A DNA stretch of 64,000 nt. Origin: Ascarosepion bandense (lineage: Eukaryota; Mollusca; Cephalopoda; Sepiida; Sepiidae). The position numbers and the translations under genes are program-made. Of the stretch, positions 20,907-32,234 are shown piece by piece. The DNA is taken from assembly GCA_037127315.1 (NCBI GenBank), contig JBBBDQ010000420.1, positions 1,503,501 to 1,567,500 of the forward strand. Direction: 5' to 3'. How positions within the stretch are numbered: position 1 is the stretch's first letter; every line of letters begins with the position of its first letter. A model generated the notes under the pieces. The model worked only from the letters and a program-made list of their open reading frames with translations. It was not told where the DNA came from and searched no databases.

Positions 20907-22469
20907 GTAATCAAAATTTTAAGACCACTTAAAAATCATTAAAAAGAAATATTTTTTTAAGGATAGATTTTAAACTTCTCCCACCTAACGTTACCAATAC
21001 TACAATATAAAAGGTTATAGAAACAAAAAGCTATATTCCAAATATTTTATTTAGAAATCTACATTTTTATGAAATGAGGCAATTTACACATGATCAAAAT
21101 TATAAGACCAGAGACAAAAATTCTACGAAATTGTACAAAAAGTGTATGAAAAGTGTATGAAAACATTCAACAACCAAATTTAATAATGAGTTCTACCTCC
21201 ACTGCTTTTGATGACTTCAGAAACTCTGTCAGGCATGCTAGAAATAAGCGTTTCCATTAAGATGCGGGGGATGTTGCTCCAGATTCTGAAAATGGCTTCA
21301 CGAAGTTAATTTTTTGTTGAATATTGTTTGCCATTTCGATAAACATCTCTTGTCATCCATCCTCAAACATTTTCAATTGGGTTCAAGTCTGGTGAGCATG
21401 CAGGATGTCCCATGAGATGGACCCCATTTTCTTGTCGAAAGGTCAAGGTCCGTCTTGCAGCGTGGATTGCAGCATTATTCTGTTGGAATAACCACCAATC
21501 CACACACCACCGATGGCCCTCCATCATCAATGGTGCATTTTGTAGCATGGTAACATAACCAGTCACTGTTTAACAACCCTGCACCACCTGGAGATCCATC
21601 GGCCCTCTGTAAGAAAAGGCACCCCATGGCATTAGGGACCCTCCACCACTATGATGTGTGGAGAACATTTCAGGAGGCATGTTTTTGTTATGCCAATATC
21701 GTTGGAAGCCATCAGGACCATCTGGATTGAATTTTTTCTCATCAGAAAACAGGACTTTCTTCCACTTCTCAACGTCCCATGTTTGGTATTCACAACCAAC
21801 TTTAAGCGGTCCACCTTGTGACGTGGAAGCAGCTGAGGAATTCGTTTACGCTTTTTATTTACCATGCCTTTTTTGTCGTAAGTGTCGTCTGATGGTTACG
21901 GGACTGCAATCAGCATCTGTGACTGCCTTAATTTGACTAGAAGAAAGTCCCCCCTCGTTCATAACAACCCGTCTTATTCTCTTACTCAATGCAGGAGAAT
22001 TTTTTGGGGGCCGACCAGAGGATTTTGCTTTTCCATAATTCTCACTGTTCTTTAGAAAGTTGCAAATCACAGTTTTACTGCGATTTACCTTAGCTGCGAT
22101 CGCCCGCTGTGATAAACCTTGCTTATGGAATTCTAGAATTCGAGAAGGCTCAACTTTGGTAAGTTTGCTTGCTTTAGGCATGGTAACACCTTTACGCAGT
22201 GATTGCTAATCTCTAACTGAACTAAAAACATTGGAATTACCATAGATCTAACAATTTATACCCCTGGTTTTATAATTTTGATCATGCGTAAATCGCCTCA
22301 TTTTATAAAAATGTAAATTTCTAAATAAAATGTTTGGAATGTAGCTTTTTGTTTCCATAAACTTTTAGATTGTAGTATTGGTAACCTTAAGTGGTAGGAG
22401 TTTATAATCTATCTGTAAAAAAAAATTCTTTTTACAGATTTTTAAGTGGTCTTAAATTGTTGATCAGGA

Positions 22470-22471
<2 letters not shown>
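20893..22471 (-). mobile_element. Tc1/mariner-type DNA transposon with ~200-bp TIRs
   Basis: Terminal inverted repeats span about 20893-21112 and 22268-22471; both contain TTAAGACCACTTAAAAATC and TTTATAAAATGAGGC-like blocks. A Tc1 transposase pseudogene lies between them on the minus strand. Both ends lie in TA-rich arrays, as expected for TA-targeting elements, so the exact terminus is blurred; the left end has grown a (CA)n run. Confidence 0.88.
21180..22181 (-). pseudogene. Tc1-type transposase pseudogene
   Basis: One frame of 334 codons, typical Tc1 size. The N-terminal paired-like helix-turn-helix starts at ATG 22181 (MPKASKLTKVEPSRILEFH; GLSQRAIAAKVNRSKTVI; GRPPKNSP). The first catalytic aspartate is present ([10 protein letters not shown], about 21740). 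The second is lost: FQQNNAAIHAA (about 21470) has N where relatives have D. The glutamate region is present (PACSPDLNPIENV, about 21370). It ends SSGGRTHY with stop at 21180-21182. In-frame stops at 21855-21857, about 21846, just upstream of the TVTGYVTML segment, and after PIENV. Dead by both stops and loss of the catalytic D. Confidence 0.9.

Positions 22472-22522
<51 letters not shown>
22472..22522. repeat. (TA)n microsatellite
   Basis: TA array at the right end of the Tc1 element. Confidence 0.95.
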
Positions 22523-22527
<5 letters not shown>

Positions 22528-23828
22528 GCTATTACACCTGACAGATACAGGATGCTGATATGACTCAGCGTTGTAATGCACTGGTTTCAAATTTCAAACA
22601 AACTAAGGCGACACGTTTAAAACAATGCACTTCTGGAAACAAGTGATTTGCTTTCGTTCATTTTATTTTTCACACTTTTGAAGATGACTCCTGTCAGTCG
22701 AAATTTCGGAGCATTTTGATATCTGCAATGGCCAAGGTTACTAAAAGCGATTCGGAATTCAGCAAAGACGAGGAATAAAATCCGATAGAAAATATGATGA
22801 GTATCATTTTTAATAAAATCTTTGTGATAAGAATAATTTTAACTTCCCTTGGAGACTGTCGCGGTCAGAAGGCTGCGTGTTCACATCGTGTCGTGGTTAC
22901 TATTTACAACACAAATTTATAAACAAAGCAAAGAAATTATCTTTGGAGAATAAAAAAGAACATCAAACTAAATAGCACATTAATATTTCTACTGGCAAAT
23001 ACATGTTTTTGCATATTAAATTTGATTATTCTTTGTTGCCTCTATGCAGAGACCAAAACTTCGATTGTTCGTAATGATTTGTCCAAAGTGAATTGTTCGA
23101 AGTGACTTTGCTGTAAGTGAAGAAAGCAAACGACATGTACGTCGATGCATGTATGTGTGCGTGCGTGCGTGTAGCATTTGTTGTAAAAACATGTGTGTGA
23201 GACTGCTGGCTGACTGCATGCGGTAGCAGTAAATTGAGGAAAGATTTAGTCGCTGACTATTCGTTCTTTCTCTGTCATCGTCATGTTAATGTGTTTCAAG
23301 GCAGAGTTTTGCTCATCGTCCGATATCTTGTCGCTAAATCTCCTCGTGTTTTCTCTGGCGAGCCGTTCTTGTGGCTTATGTTTGGTTCCAAATTCTATTT
23401 GAGTTTTACACAGGAAATAATTCAATAAACCGAGCACCTGACTCTTTTCCATGTCATTTTCAGTTCAACAGACCGAACGTCATAGAAAGAACATTACGTG
23501 ACTTGTCAGATCCAATCAGATTTCAGAAAAAACTTATTGAGAGCTCTCTTTATAAAGAATCGTGAAAAAAGTTTTCGTATGTACTGAATTTAGTAAGATT
23601 TTTTTGTAGACGTCTCTTACTTCTTTGTGCTTTACTTATTGGTCGTAGAATATATAAGTTCATTTCCTATAAGATCCTACAATTTATTATTAACTGTAGG
23701 TATAATCTAAACAATATAAAATGCGCAGATGATATTGTGTTGATATCTGACACGGATAGAAAACTACAGGACCCTCCCAGATAAGGTGAATAATGAAAAC
23801 GAGAATAATGATCCATTCATTAACTGTA
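22523..23828. other. Mostly unassigned; one hammerhead-like motif
   Basis: 22678-22703 reads TTGAAGA, extra T, hairpin GACT/AGTC, GAAA: a Penelope-type hammerhead-like core with the first base changed. The rest (including the open frames around 23240-23560) has no recognised signature. Confidence 0.5.
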
Positions 23829-24095
23829 AGCTTACCCCTACACTACGTTGAAATACAGGTTCCCGTACAAACACAGACGTTAAACAACGCTTAACCTGGT
23901 CAGTACCTAGATGAGTGACCGTTTGGGAATATCAGCTGATGTAAACTTGGGTGTACGAGTGGTATAATGAATAATGAATAATCCGAGATCCGAGCTATAA
24001 TTTCAGTTGGGTTTCTTATATTCACTTACACGCAAAATACGCCTGGGAAGTAACTGCCTCTCTGAAGTATTCTTCTCCAGTGTAGGGTATGAGAA
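23829..24095 (+). mobile_element. 5S-tRNA composite SINE
   Basis: 23829-23953 resembles 5S rRNA (GCTTACCCCTACAC, TTCCCGTACAAACA, GTTAAACAACGCTTAACCTGG in parts, TGGTCAGTACCTAGATGAGT, GACCGTTTGGGAATATCA). After a short linker, 23985-24095 matches the body of SINE family B (ATTCACTTACACGCAAAATA, CCTGGGAAG). Both parts are diverged. Same part order as 7417-7722 and 35461-35718. Confidence 0.7.
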
Positions 24096-24297
24096 CGACT
24101 CACTCCTGTGGACGATGCAAGGCAGGTCTCGACTTTAAAGGTGGAAATAAAGAATACAGCTCTTCTGAATATTTGGCATGGAAATGGCAAGAGAGTAGCC
24201 ATAGGCTTACGACTTTACATTCGTTTGAAAGGAGCTGTAGATTGGGAAATAATCTATCAAGGGTGCGTAAATGAAGATTAGGCTGAACCACCCCAGA

Positions 24298-24975
24298 TCT
24301 TCTTCTTCTTCTTCTTCTTCTTCTTCTTCTTCTTCTTCTTCTTCTTCTTCTTCTTCTTCTATGTGCCTTATCCTTTCAGGGCGTAGGCAACCATGGCCTT
24401 GCATGTCTCCCAATCTCTGGTGGCTCTTAGCACGCTTTTTCCTGTAACTTCTCGCAACCCCCGTTCTGTCATCCACCTAATCAGGTCCTTCAAATATATT
24501 ATCCGCTGCTTGCCTCTGTATCTTTTTCCCATCTATCTGTTAGTATCAAGTTCTCCAAGCCCACCTTTCTCATTGCACGGACTTTAGTAGTCTTTTCCTG
24601 ATGCTCAATATTAATTTCCTTTTCGTTTCCATCCTTTCCAAAATCTCATCATTGCTCACTCACATGCACGGTCCATGATATCCGCAGCATCCTTCTGTAG
24701 AACCAATTTCCGCTGCTTCAAATTTTTCCTTCATCTTTGATGATATTATCCAACATTCACTGCCATATTGAAAAACCGACATCACATAGCAATCCAGTAC
24801 ACTCTTGTTTGTTTCTAGTGAAAGTTCCCTGTGTCTTAGGACTTTACTCCGCTTCTGGAACGCGTCATTAGCCATGCCAATTCGCCTTCGCATCTCTTCG
24901 TCGCACTTTCCGTTTTCTGTTAGAACACTTCCCAGGTATTTAAGTTTTTGTACCTGCTTGAGAAAAACTCCGATT
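24298..24975 (-). pseudogene. RTE-type LINE 3' end with (GAA)21 tail
   Basis: Minus strand, reading toward lower coordinates: FLKQVQKLKYLGSVLTENGK (about 24960-24910), then MRRRIGMANDAFQKRSKVLR, LSLETNKSVLDCYVMSVFQY, GSECWIISSKMKEKFEAAEI (24893-24700), and after frame breaks REVTGKSVLRATRDWETCKA, MVAYALKGQ (about 24450-24365). This is the C-terminal end of the RTE-clade reverse transcriptase ORF. It is followed at once by 63 nt of perfect TTC (24298-24360), i.e. a (GAA)21 tail on the element strand; short tandem-repeat tails are typical of RTE elements. Confidence 0.88.
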
Positions 24976-26029
24976 TGTGGTCAACGTGCACTCTGGTTAT
25001 CCACTCTCCAAAACCGGGTTCACAAGCCGAGAGACTATCAGTCGGAAGTAGCGTCACTTGTCGACCTTAAAAGCATCCACTCAGTTAAGCGCCAGGCATG
25101 TTTACTTATGCGACCTCGGGAAGTTAAATTTAAACTTGAAATTCAAGTGAGACAAAGGTGTTAACGATTGACAAAAGCAGCAGACAATAAGGAAATAAAA
25201 TATTTTTAGCATCAAACAATTTCACGCTGACCATGTGAACATTCTGTTGCCAAGAATAGTTGTCGCTTCTCTCACGTTCTGTCGCGTCGGACACCGTGTA
25301 CACATGATATTTATAACAGCGACATCAGTTACGGGTTATTAGAAGAAAAAGGAAAAAGAAAAGTAATTAGCGCCATGCTAATCAATAATGATAATTAAGT
25401 TCACCGGCGAGGAAGAAAACTGTCGAGAATGATTGGCAAATTTTCAGTGCGAATAAAAATCTGATGAGAGAAAAATAACAAAAAATAAATTATAATACAT
25501 GAGTGAAACGAAAGAAAAAACAAATGAAAACATTGTCTTGACATTGTTCTTATTATTAGTAGTATCCGTGCTCATTGTTTAAACTTATCAAGTCGTTGCA
25601 ACCGGTCTAGTTATTTTCTGAAACTCATTTATCATCATTAAAAGAAAGTAAAAAAAAAAAAGAAAAATGACAAAAGAAAAAAAATTCAACCTCACTCCTA
25701 TCAGCATTTTTTTCTTCTTCTCAGCTTTCTTACGGTTTATAAGTTGAGGCGTGACATTATCTGTTGGTCTTTCTTCTCGTCTAATAGGGCGAGATATATA
25801 TACATTTTTTGCGGGAGGTATGAACTTTTATCTTTTTTTCAGGAGGGGTCTAGAAGTGAAGATGTTAATTTCACCCTCATATGCAAGAGAAACAAAAACT
25901 AGTTTCCAAAACAGATGTTGTTCAGAATTTTCTTACGAGGAACAATACAATCTCAACACAATTTTATGAGTTTATACAATATTAACTATACAAACAATAA
26001 CTGGTCATTATAAACAGAAATATGCACGC

Positions 26030-26032
<3 letters not shown>
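24976..26032. other. Unassigned sequence
   Basis: About 1 kb with no element or gene recognised. Confidence 0.45.

Positions 26033-26083
<51 letters not shown>
26033..26083. repeat. (TA)n microsatellite
   Basis: TA array at the 3' end of the next minus-strand SINE. Confidence 0.95.
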
Positions 26084-26084
<1 letters not shown>

Positions 26085-26087
26085 TAT

Positions 26088-26308
26088 AGTCATCCGCAGA
26101 CAGATCTGTTGCGCTATATTACAGCTCATCGGTACGGCTTAGACTCCGGTCGCTTCCTAACGCAGGACTGAAACCTGACCGAATCGGCGATTCTACCCCT
26201 AGGCCATGAGCGTCCGGTAGAAGAAGGCAGGCTTTTTAGCGCGTATAAACACGCCCAATAGCTAGCGTGCTCCAATTCATTATCGAATGAGCGGTGCGTA
26301 AATACCGG
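26088..26308 (-). mobile_element. Hammerhead SINE (family C), ribozyme inactivated
   Basis: Full-length minus-strand copy: leader, tRNA-like part and hammerhead region. The core is damaged: CTGATGA reads CCGATGA and GAAA reads GCAA. Helix I (CCGTA/TGCGG) is kept. Confidence 0.87.
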
Positions 26309-26318
26309 AGTATATATA

Positions 26319-26439
26319 TATATTGTTATTAGTTGGTTTTTGGTCATGATTAAATTAGACCAGATCACAATTGTATTAAAAACTGTTGTGTACAATTATA
26401 TTGCAAACTTTTAAAATATTTTTCATTTAAGTAATTTCT

Positions 26440-26475
<36 letters not shown>

Positions 26476-26599
26476 TATAGATAGTGTGATCACTGATATT
26501 GAGCGCATTCAAATAAGCACCGCGCATATATAATATATAAATAATATATTATACATAACAATATATATATATTGATATTTATAGTTATATACATACACT

Positions 26600-26669
<70 letters not shown>

Positions 26670-26984
26670 TATCTTAGGACACTTTCAGCCAACACATTAT
26701 CAAAGGTGTTCCTTGGCACCCCTGGATTGTTTGATGGAGAAATTCTTAAATTTGCAAGAAATCTTTGAAAGTAATGGTATACTATCAATGTTATTAAACG
26801 TGTGATTGCTAGAAAAATCAAGCGATTCAAAGAACCAGTGGTCTTCAGACCCAGTCGTTGTTCTATCTATTTGAAGTTTCCCTGGCTTGGTAGAAAAAGT
26901 CAGTTAATAACTGACAAAGTTTCGGCGTGTGTTTCGTCGTGATATTTTTCAGTTAAGTTGCGTACTGTATTTCAGACACGAAAT
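26319..26984. other. Repeat debris with (CA)n(TA)n, 26604-26669
   Basis: 26325-26445 resembles 52175-52300 (TTAGTTTTTGGTTATAAC-like), a Penelope end there. 26604-26669 is a CA array followed by TA. The rest is unassigned; a degenerate hammerhead-like string (minus strand, ACGACGA ... GAAA) lies near 26915. Confidence 0.45.
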
Positions 26985-27211
26985 GTTTCCTTCTTTTAGT
27001 AAAGATAGGTTGTCCTCTTTTCGTAAAAATTCAGTTATTTGCAGGTTCAAATGCCGACGCGATGCGGTTTACATAGGGTAGAGCAGCACCTCCTCGCAAA
27101 TGTACATCTGGGTTGTCCAAGACGGCCTTCAAAAGCCACTCAAGCTATTCATAACTCGGCCATCGGACAACATCTGCTTGACGACAATCATGACTGTGCC
27201 TCTTGGTATAA

Positions 27212-27215
<4 letters not shown>
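26985..27215 (+). pseudogene. Penelope-like GIY-YIG fragment
   Basis: Spans shifted frames: KDRLSSFRKNSVICRFKCRR, then DAVYIG (the YIG of GIY-YIG, about 27068), then in another frame LGCPRRPSKATQAIHNSAIG and QHLLDDNHDCASWYKD (to 27207). The SAIGxHLL ... NHDCAxxY end is typical of one Penelope-like subfamily. Cut on the right by a (CA)n array. Confidence 0.8.

Positions 27216-27289
<74 letters not shown>
27213..27289. repeat. (CA)n(TA)n microsatellite
   Basis: CA array followed by TA array. Confidence 0.95.
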
Positions 27290-27290
<1 letters not shown>

Positions 27291-27348
27291 GACCTGACAC
27301 TACAGAAAAGGAATACAGATTTAAACAAGCACAATTTTATATTCATTT

Positions 27349-27396
27349 TTTTTATATCCGGGTCTAGGTTACCTTTCGGCCAACGCTTCGTCAGGG
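27349..27396 (-). ncRNA. Hammerhead-like motif in a Penelope-type end
   Basis: Minus strand: CTGACGA (27388-27394), a 10-nt helix II segment with GC/GC pairs (27378-27387), GAAA (27374-27377), self-complementary helix III AGGT/ACCT (27366-27374) and cleavage base A (27365). GGTC before the core can pair with GACC after the site with one bulged C. Core bases are intact; helix II is very short, so activity is uncertain. Confidence 0.6.
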
Positions 27397-27419
27397 ACCA
27401 ACCGTTTGCAACTTTGATT

Positions 27420-28140
27420 ATAACAGATTGATTAGGGAAGAAAAAAATAAATATGGAGACAGTACTGGAACACGCTTAAAATTACGAATATTATAAATAC
27501 ATAAAATTAAGAAGGATAAAAAAATATTTACGATTAAAATACGTAAGTAAAGAAAAATGATCCATTGGAGCATAAAAAGGAAAAAATAAAGCTCACATAT
27601 CTCCGAATAAATGTGAGGATCTTATGAAATTCTCCTTCTGCTTGCACGGTACAGGCTGAAATAATTTTAAGCATAACGTATTCAAAATTAATACGTGGTG
27701 TTTTGATCTGCCTGTATTCAAATAGAAAATTAGTCAGTCGAAAAACGAGACGAGCATGACTCATTATCTAAGAGGTGTTGTCCAGTTGAAGACTCGTGCA
27801 CTGATTGCGCCACAAGCGTACGATCACATGAATATAATCTCATATACCTAGAAACATACTGGCTTATTCTAGACTCTAACCTAAGACTCGTCCGTTATAT
27901 GTATTCAGCCTCACACTGACATATGAATTTATAAATAAGTAAACTTTTATTAAGACAGGGTAGACGGTCTTTAGAAAATGCAGGTAGAATTGAGTGAGTG
28001 CCAAAAATAACACGTAGTTTAGCTGAAAAAAAAAGTGGTAGAGAGAATAGTAGAAACTCTGTCACTTATTTTTTTTTCCAAGCCAAGGTAATTTTAATCA
28101 TATATATATACATACATACATACACACGCATATATAAATA
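27420..28140. other. Unassigned sequence
   Basis: No recognised gene or element in about 720 bp. Confidence 0.45.
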
Positions 28141-28372
28141 ATCAATGTGGAGAAGTTTGTCACTTAGCTGGGCAGTGTTATTTCATGCCAACTTCGAAGT
28201 TTCGTGAAAACATTCTTGTAATGACTTCATTCTTCAGTGTCATTTTTTTCCTGTTAAAAAAATCAAATGACCCCGAAGAGAGAAGACATCACCAACATGC
28301 CTTCGCAAAACTTCGAAGAAGGCATATATGAAATAACACTGCTCAGCTAAGGGACAAACTTCTCTAGATTAA
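28141..28372. repeat. Inverted pair with hammerhead-like cores
   Basis: Arms 28141-28204 and 28305-28372 are inverted copies around a 100-bp centre. On the minus strand the left part has CTGAAGA (28231-28237), a long broken helix II (TGAA/TTCA then CATT/AATG), GAAA (28200-28203) and self-complementary ACTTCGAAGT (28191-28200). The right part carries a degraded version (CCGAAGA ... CAAAA). Confidence 0.6.
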
Positions 28373-28766
28373 TTCTATTAACGCACTATTCTTATCTCGA
28401 TATCGAGCACTCTATGATAATAAATCTGCTTGCTTAAAATGCTTTTCTAACAGTAAACTACCAAAAAACACTCAGCAATCTTGGCACTAAACACCATTAC
28501 AATTTACTACTATATATATATAACTTTAAAATTTACTGTTAGTGGATACTCATATTTAAGTAAGACGCCCAGTTTGTTTATCAAACAGTATATTTATTAA
28601 CGTCTGCCGCACTGAATATTCGAGATATTTTATTAAAGACAATATGCAATCTCTAATATATTTTTTCTTGATAAAAATGATAAAAATATTGCTTTTTAGA
28701 AAAAAAGTGTGTGTGTGTGTGTGTGTGTCATTAGATGTTTCAGAATCTATCGTGTGAGAAGAATAC

Positions 28767-28770
<4 letters not shown>
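28373..28770. other. Unassigned AT-rich sequence
   Basis: No signature recognised; a short (GT)n run at 28708-28728. Confidence 0.5.

Positions 28771-28820
<50 letters not shown>
28771..28820. repeat. (TA)n microsatellite
   Basis: TA array at the 3' end of the adjacent minus-strand LINE. Confidence 0.95.
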
Positions 28821-28822
<2 letters not shown>

Positions 28823-29786
28823 AATCATTTCACCCCGAGCAAGGCGGAAACGCCACTGATGTGCAGGGGGCTACATAAATGTAAAAAGATTATTTAGAAA
28901 AGAGTGAGGAGTACAAACTAGTTAGAAAGGAACAATAGAAAGCTGAGAAAGCAGGTGCGATGACAGATACCTAGGTGGAGAGAAAGGGAAGGTTATACAG
29001 GGGTGGGGAGAGAGCTAGAATCCAGTGGTTAGTAGATGAGTATTGACTTTGCATTTAAATTTCTGGAGGTTGTAGCCGTCAGGAAAGCAAGAATACGGGA
29101 GCGAGTTCCATAGGCGGGAAGTGCGAGAGAAGAAGCTGCAAGAGTAGAATTGTCGTCTGCATTTGGCTAACTTGACTGTGAATGGGTGAGACCCAGTTGC
29201 CAGTCTGGTTGCACGAGTAAACAACTGTTAAGGAGGCATCAGTGACTTAAGTTCGTCTGAGCAGAAGCCATGAAAGTATTTATAGAACAGACAAAGGGAG
29301 GCCACATTTCGACCATGGGGAAGTGGCTGCAGTCGAGCCGCCAGATCAGTACCTATCACATTACAGACTCTCCTTTGGAGCCTGTCAAGAACACTGAGGA
29401 GAACGGCAGGGGCATCTGACCATAAATGGCAGCAGTACTCCATGCACGGACGGATGGTTGACTTGTATATATGCAGGATGGATTCAGGTGGAGAAAACAT
29501 CCTGGATCGACATAGCGACCCAACCTTCTTAGCAGTAGATTTTGCTATGGATTCAATATAGTCATTCCATTTGAGGTCTGAGGACAGGGTAAGTCCGAGG
29601 AGGCGTAGTGTATTACTCTCCGGGAGAATCGCTTGGTCCATGCTTATGGGAGGCAGGAGAGGTTGCCTGTAATTGTTGACAGACAACAGATGAATTGAAG
29701 TTGACAAGCCACTTCTTGCCCCAGTTCACAACAGAGTGTAGATCCCGCTGAAGGTCACCAGCGAGATTATGTCTGTTCGCCACAGT
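28819..29786 (-). pseudogene. LINE (jockey/CR1-like) RT C-terminal pseudogene
   Basis: Best-preserved minus-strand copy. It begins (29786) just after the catalytic block, in the part encoding [20 protein letters not shown]. 29707-29228 is open for 159 codons (LPPISMDQAILPESNTLRLL; YIESIAKSTAKKVGSLCRSR; PCMEYCCHLWSDAPAVLLSV). After a break the frame resumes at 29224-29015 (TRATRLATGSHPFTVKLAKC; SCSFFSRTSRLWNSLPYSCF; NLQKFKCKVNTHLLTTGF). The 3' UTR ends with the terminal signature at 28825-28850. Nearly colinear with 5115-6095, so the two copies are recent relatives. The RT active site is missing. Confidence 0.92.
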
Positions 29787-30354
29787 AAAAAATCAAAATT
29801 GTACATCTAATTTAGATGTAAAATTACAAACACTAACCTTTTCCGATAACGCGGTTTTTATCAATGAGGGTATCCTCAGGATATATATATATATATATAT
29901 ATATACTTGTAAAACGAACGTTTTATAAATAAACTTTTTGAAAATAGGTTGTTAAGGTTAGAATTTTTAAAGAAATAATATGTGTTGAACTGCTAAATAT
30001 CTAGGAATTAGAATTATTACAATATCATAATTAAATAATATCGGTAATATATAGAAATATTAAAGCGTACATATAAAATTTTTAATAGTACTATATAAAG
30101 TACCATATGAAATCATTACACTGTTACAATTAAACAATATAAATAACATACAATAATTTATAATAAATGGGAGAAAAATATAATATATAATAATTTATAA
30201 TAATAAAAATGTAATAATAATAATATTGAAAAATATTCAATGATAAAAGAAAGCAGTATATACAAACAAGATTTAAATTCAGTAGATTCTGTAGAAAACC
30301 AAAACAGAAGCCTTAAACCAACTATTTCAGCAAAAAATATGAAAAATAAAGTTA
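29787..30354. other. AT-rich sequence with possible Penelope end
   Basis: 29800-29880 resembles 55350-55440 (AAATTACAAACACTAAC-type), perhaps a Penelope terminal repeat. A (TA)n array lies at 29880-29905; the rest is AT-rich without signal. Confidence 0.4.
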
Positions 30355-31000
30355 AGGATAAAGCTCTTGAACTGATGAACCAACACTAAAGTTGATAAAA
30401 TTAATACTCATCGATGGCAACAAGCAGCTGAATTAATTTATGAAGTTGAAGCAAGACCAGAATGTTTTCAGTGGGAACTTTCAGGCAAAGTGGACCCGAA
30501 ATGCAGGTTTTGCGATATTCTGTATTTACCCCAAATGAATATGAAAATCGTCAAGATAAATTTGGGCAATAATTACACTGAACAATGTACAAACACTTTG
30601 GAAAATATGTAAACAAATACGAGTATGAACATCACCCGTAAATTACAGAAATAGATGTCACCATTCTATGGGATTACACTATCTACACACACAAAAAAAT
30701 TGAAGCAAATACGACGGACATTAGTGTTAAAAACCAAAAAGATAAAATTTATCTAATAAGCGAGATAGTTTGTCCAGCGGATTGTAACGACCAAAGAATT
30801 TGAAAAACTATCAAAATATAAAAACCTGGAAATTGAAATGGAAAAATTATGGAAATTGAAAACAAGAATAGTACCAGTGATATTAGGAGCACTTGGAATG
30901 ATAAAAATGAGATAAAAAAAACATATGGTAAGTATCATTGAAAACCCCATCTTAAAAGATATACAAAAAAAGTATTATGACTAAAACCAGATACACCTTG
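30355..31000 (+). pseudogene. LINE C-terminal relic with restriction-like endonuclease
   Basis: Pieces in order: HRWQQAAELIYEVEARPECF (about 30405-30470), KCRFC (about 30501), a CCHC-like start, then YEHHPEITE-type text and TILWDYTIYTHKKIEANTTD then IYLISEIVCPAD (about 30655-30780), then KYKNLEIEMEKLWKLKTRIV and PVILGALGMI (30810-30905). The order zinc motif, ILWD, PD...D/E, then a KYxxLxxExxxxW and VxxGALG ending is that of LINEs with a restriction-like endonuclease (R2/NeSL/R4 group). The usual PD reads TD here, and stops and shifts break it. Confidence 0.65.
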
Positions 31001-31384
31001 CATTAACTTGTCAGAAATATGTAAAAATCTGCTTGCTAATCAAACCAATTTTATTTGACACTTGCTAAATATTTTGTAGGATATTCAAATATTACATGAT
31101 ACAAACGGAAGGTTAACAAAGGTGTCGATAAGAAATGAAAGCCGTATGTCCAAATAACCTGTAATCTAAAAACAGCAATCATTTACTACAGGTTTACATC
31201 TTATTACAGGTGTATTAATGTAAAAATTAATATTTCAATAAAACGTATAATCATTGGCTAGTCGCCAAAACAATGTTTTGATAAGCAAATACCAATTAAA
31301 ACTTTTTTCGTCTATATAAATAAACTTGTTAGTGTAAAAGTTATTTATGTTACACATCTGTTTAAATAAGCATCATCATTTTTG

Positions 31385-31416
<32 letters not shown>

Positions 31417-31728
31417 GTTATTTTTAGTAGATACCCGTACAGAGTATAGACTTCAATTTATCTTGTCTACTACACATTATGTAAAACTTACTGAAGAAAA
31501 TGTACACACGGCAGGTTTCGAACTATCACCGCGCCATACTTTTTCAGGAAGAAAATTATCGTATAATACTGGTATCTTTAAATGATCGGCTACAAACAGT
31601 TTCACATTTAAAGCATGTTTAATTTACCTTTAATGTTGGTATCTCTCCTGCAAACTCAGTGGGTTCAGTTTCGAATCATGCCGAAGAGCACATATCCTTC
31701 AATTTTTTTTCCCTGAGAATTCAGAACT
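31001..31728. other. Unassigned, with (TA)n at 31385-31411
   Basis: No recognised gene or element. Part of the 31500-31570 stretch resembles a tRNA-like TTCGAAC block but without a partner box. Confidence 0.4.
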
Positions 31729-31946
31729 GTCAGTCAGTTAAGTGCCATACGTGATACACGCTTGGGCGGTCATGTCTCGAAAGAGACATGACTGACTGGG
31801 CAGAAGATTATCCCGCAGTAGGTTGCCATTGCTTTCTGCGGTAGACTGGTTGCCGACCAAGGCTATAGAACCCAGTCTGTCCTGCTATTTAACCCATAAC
31901 TGGGAGGAAGAGACGGATTAATACCTTTCCCAAGGGTATTTGCACG
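31729..31946 (-). mobile_element. tRNA-derived SINE, family B, 5' truncated
   Basis: Minus-strand copy holding the tail (CAGTTAAGTGCC), the hairpin TCATGTCTC/GAGACATGA (31770-31791), and the body up to AATACCCTTGGGAAAGG. The tRNA-like head is missing. Confidence 0.85.
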
Positions 31947-32021
31947 TATCTATCTACTAAAAATAACACTTGATGTAAGAATAATAACACGGATAAAAAT
32001 AGCACCCATAAAGTCTTTATA

Positions 32022-32052
<31 letters not shown>

Positions 32053-32234
32053 TGATAAATACATTATGGATGTTATTTACGATTGAGCGCTCTAGAGAAG
32101 AAAATTTTAAAAACAGTTTCCATTTCTGCGATATACGCGTTACTCTTCAAAAAGGAATTGATATCTTTCGGTGACTGGTATGTGTAAACACTGCTTATAT
32201 ACAATACGTTAAAATTTCCATTCTCTGATTCCAT

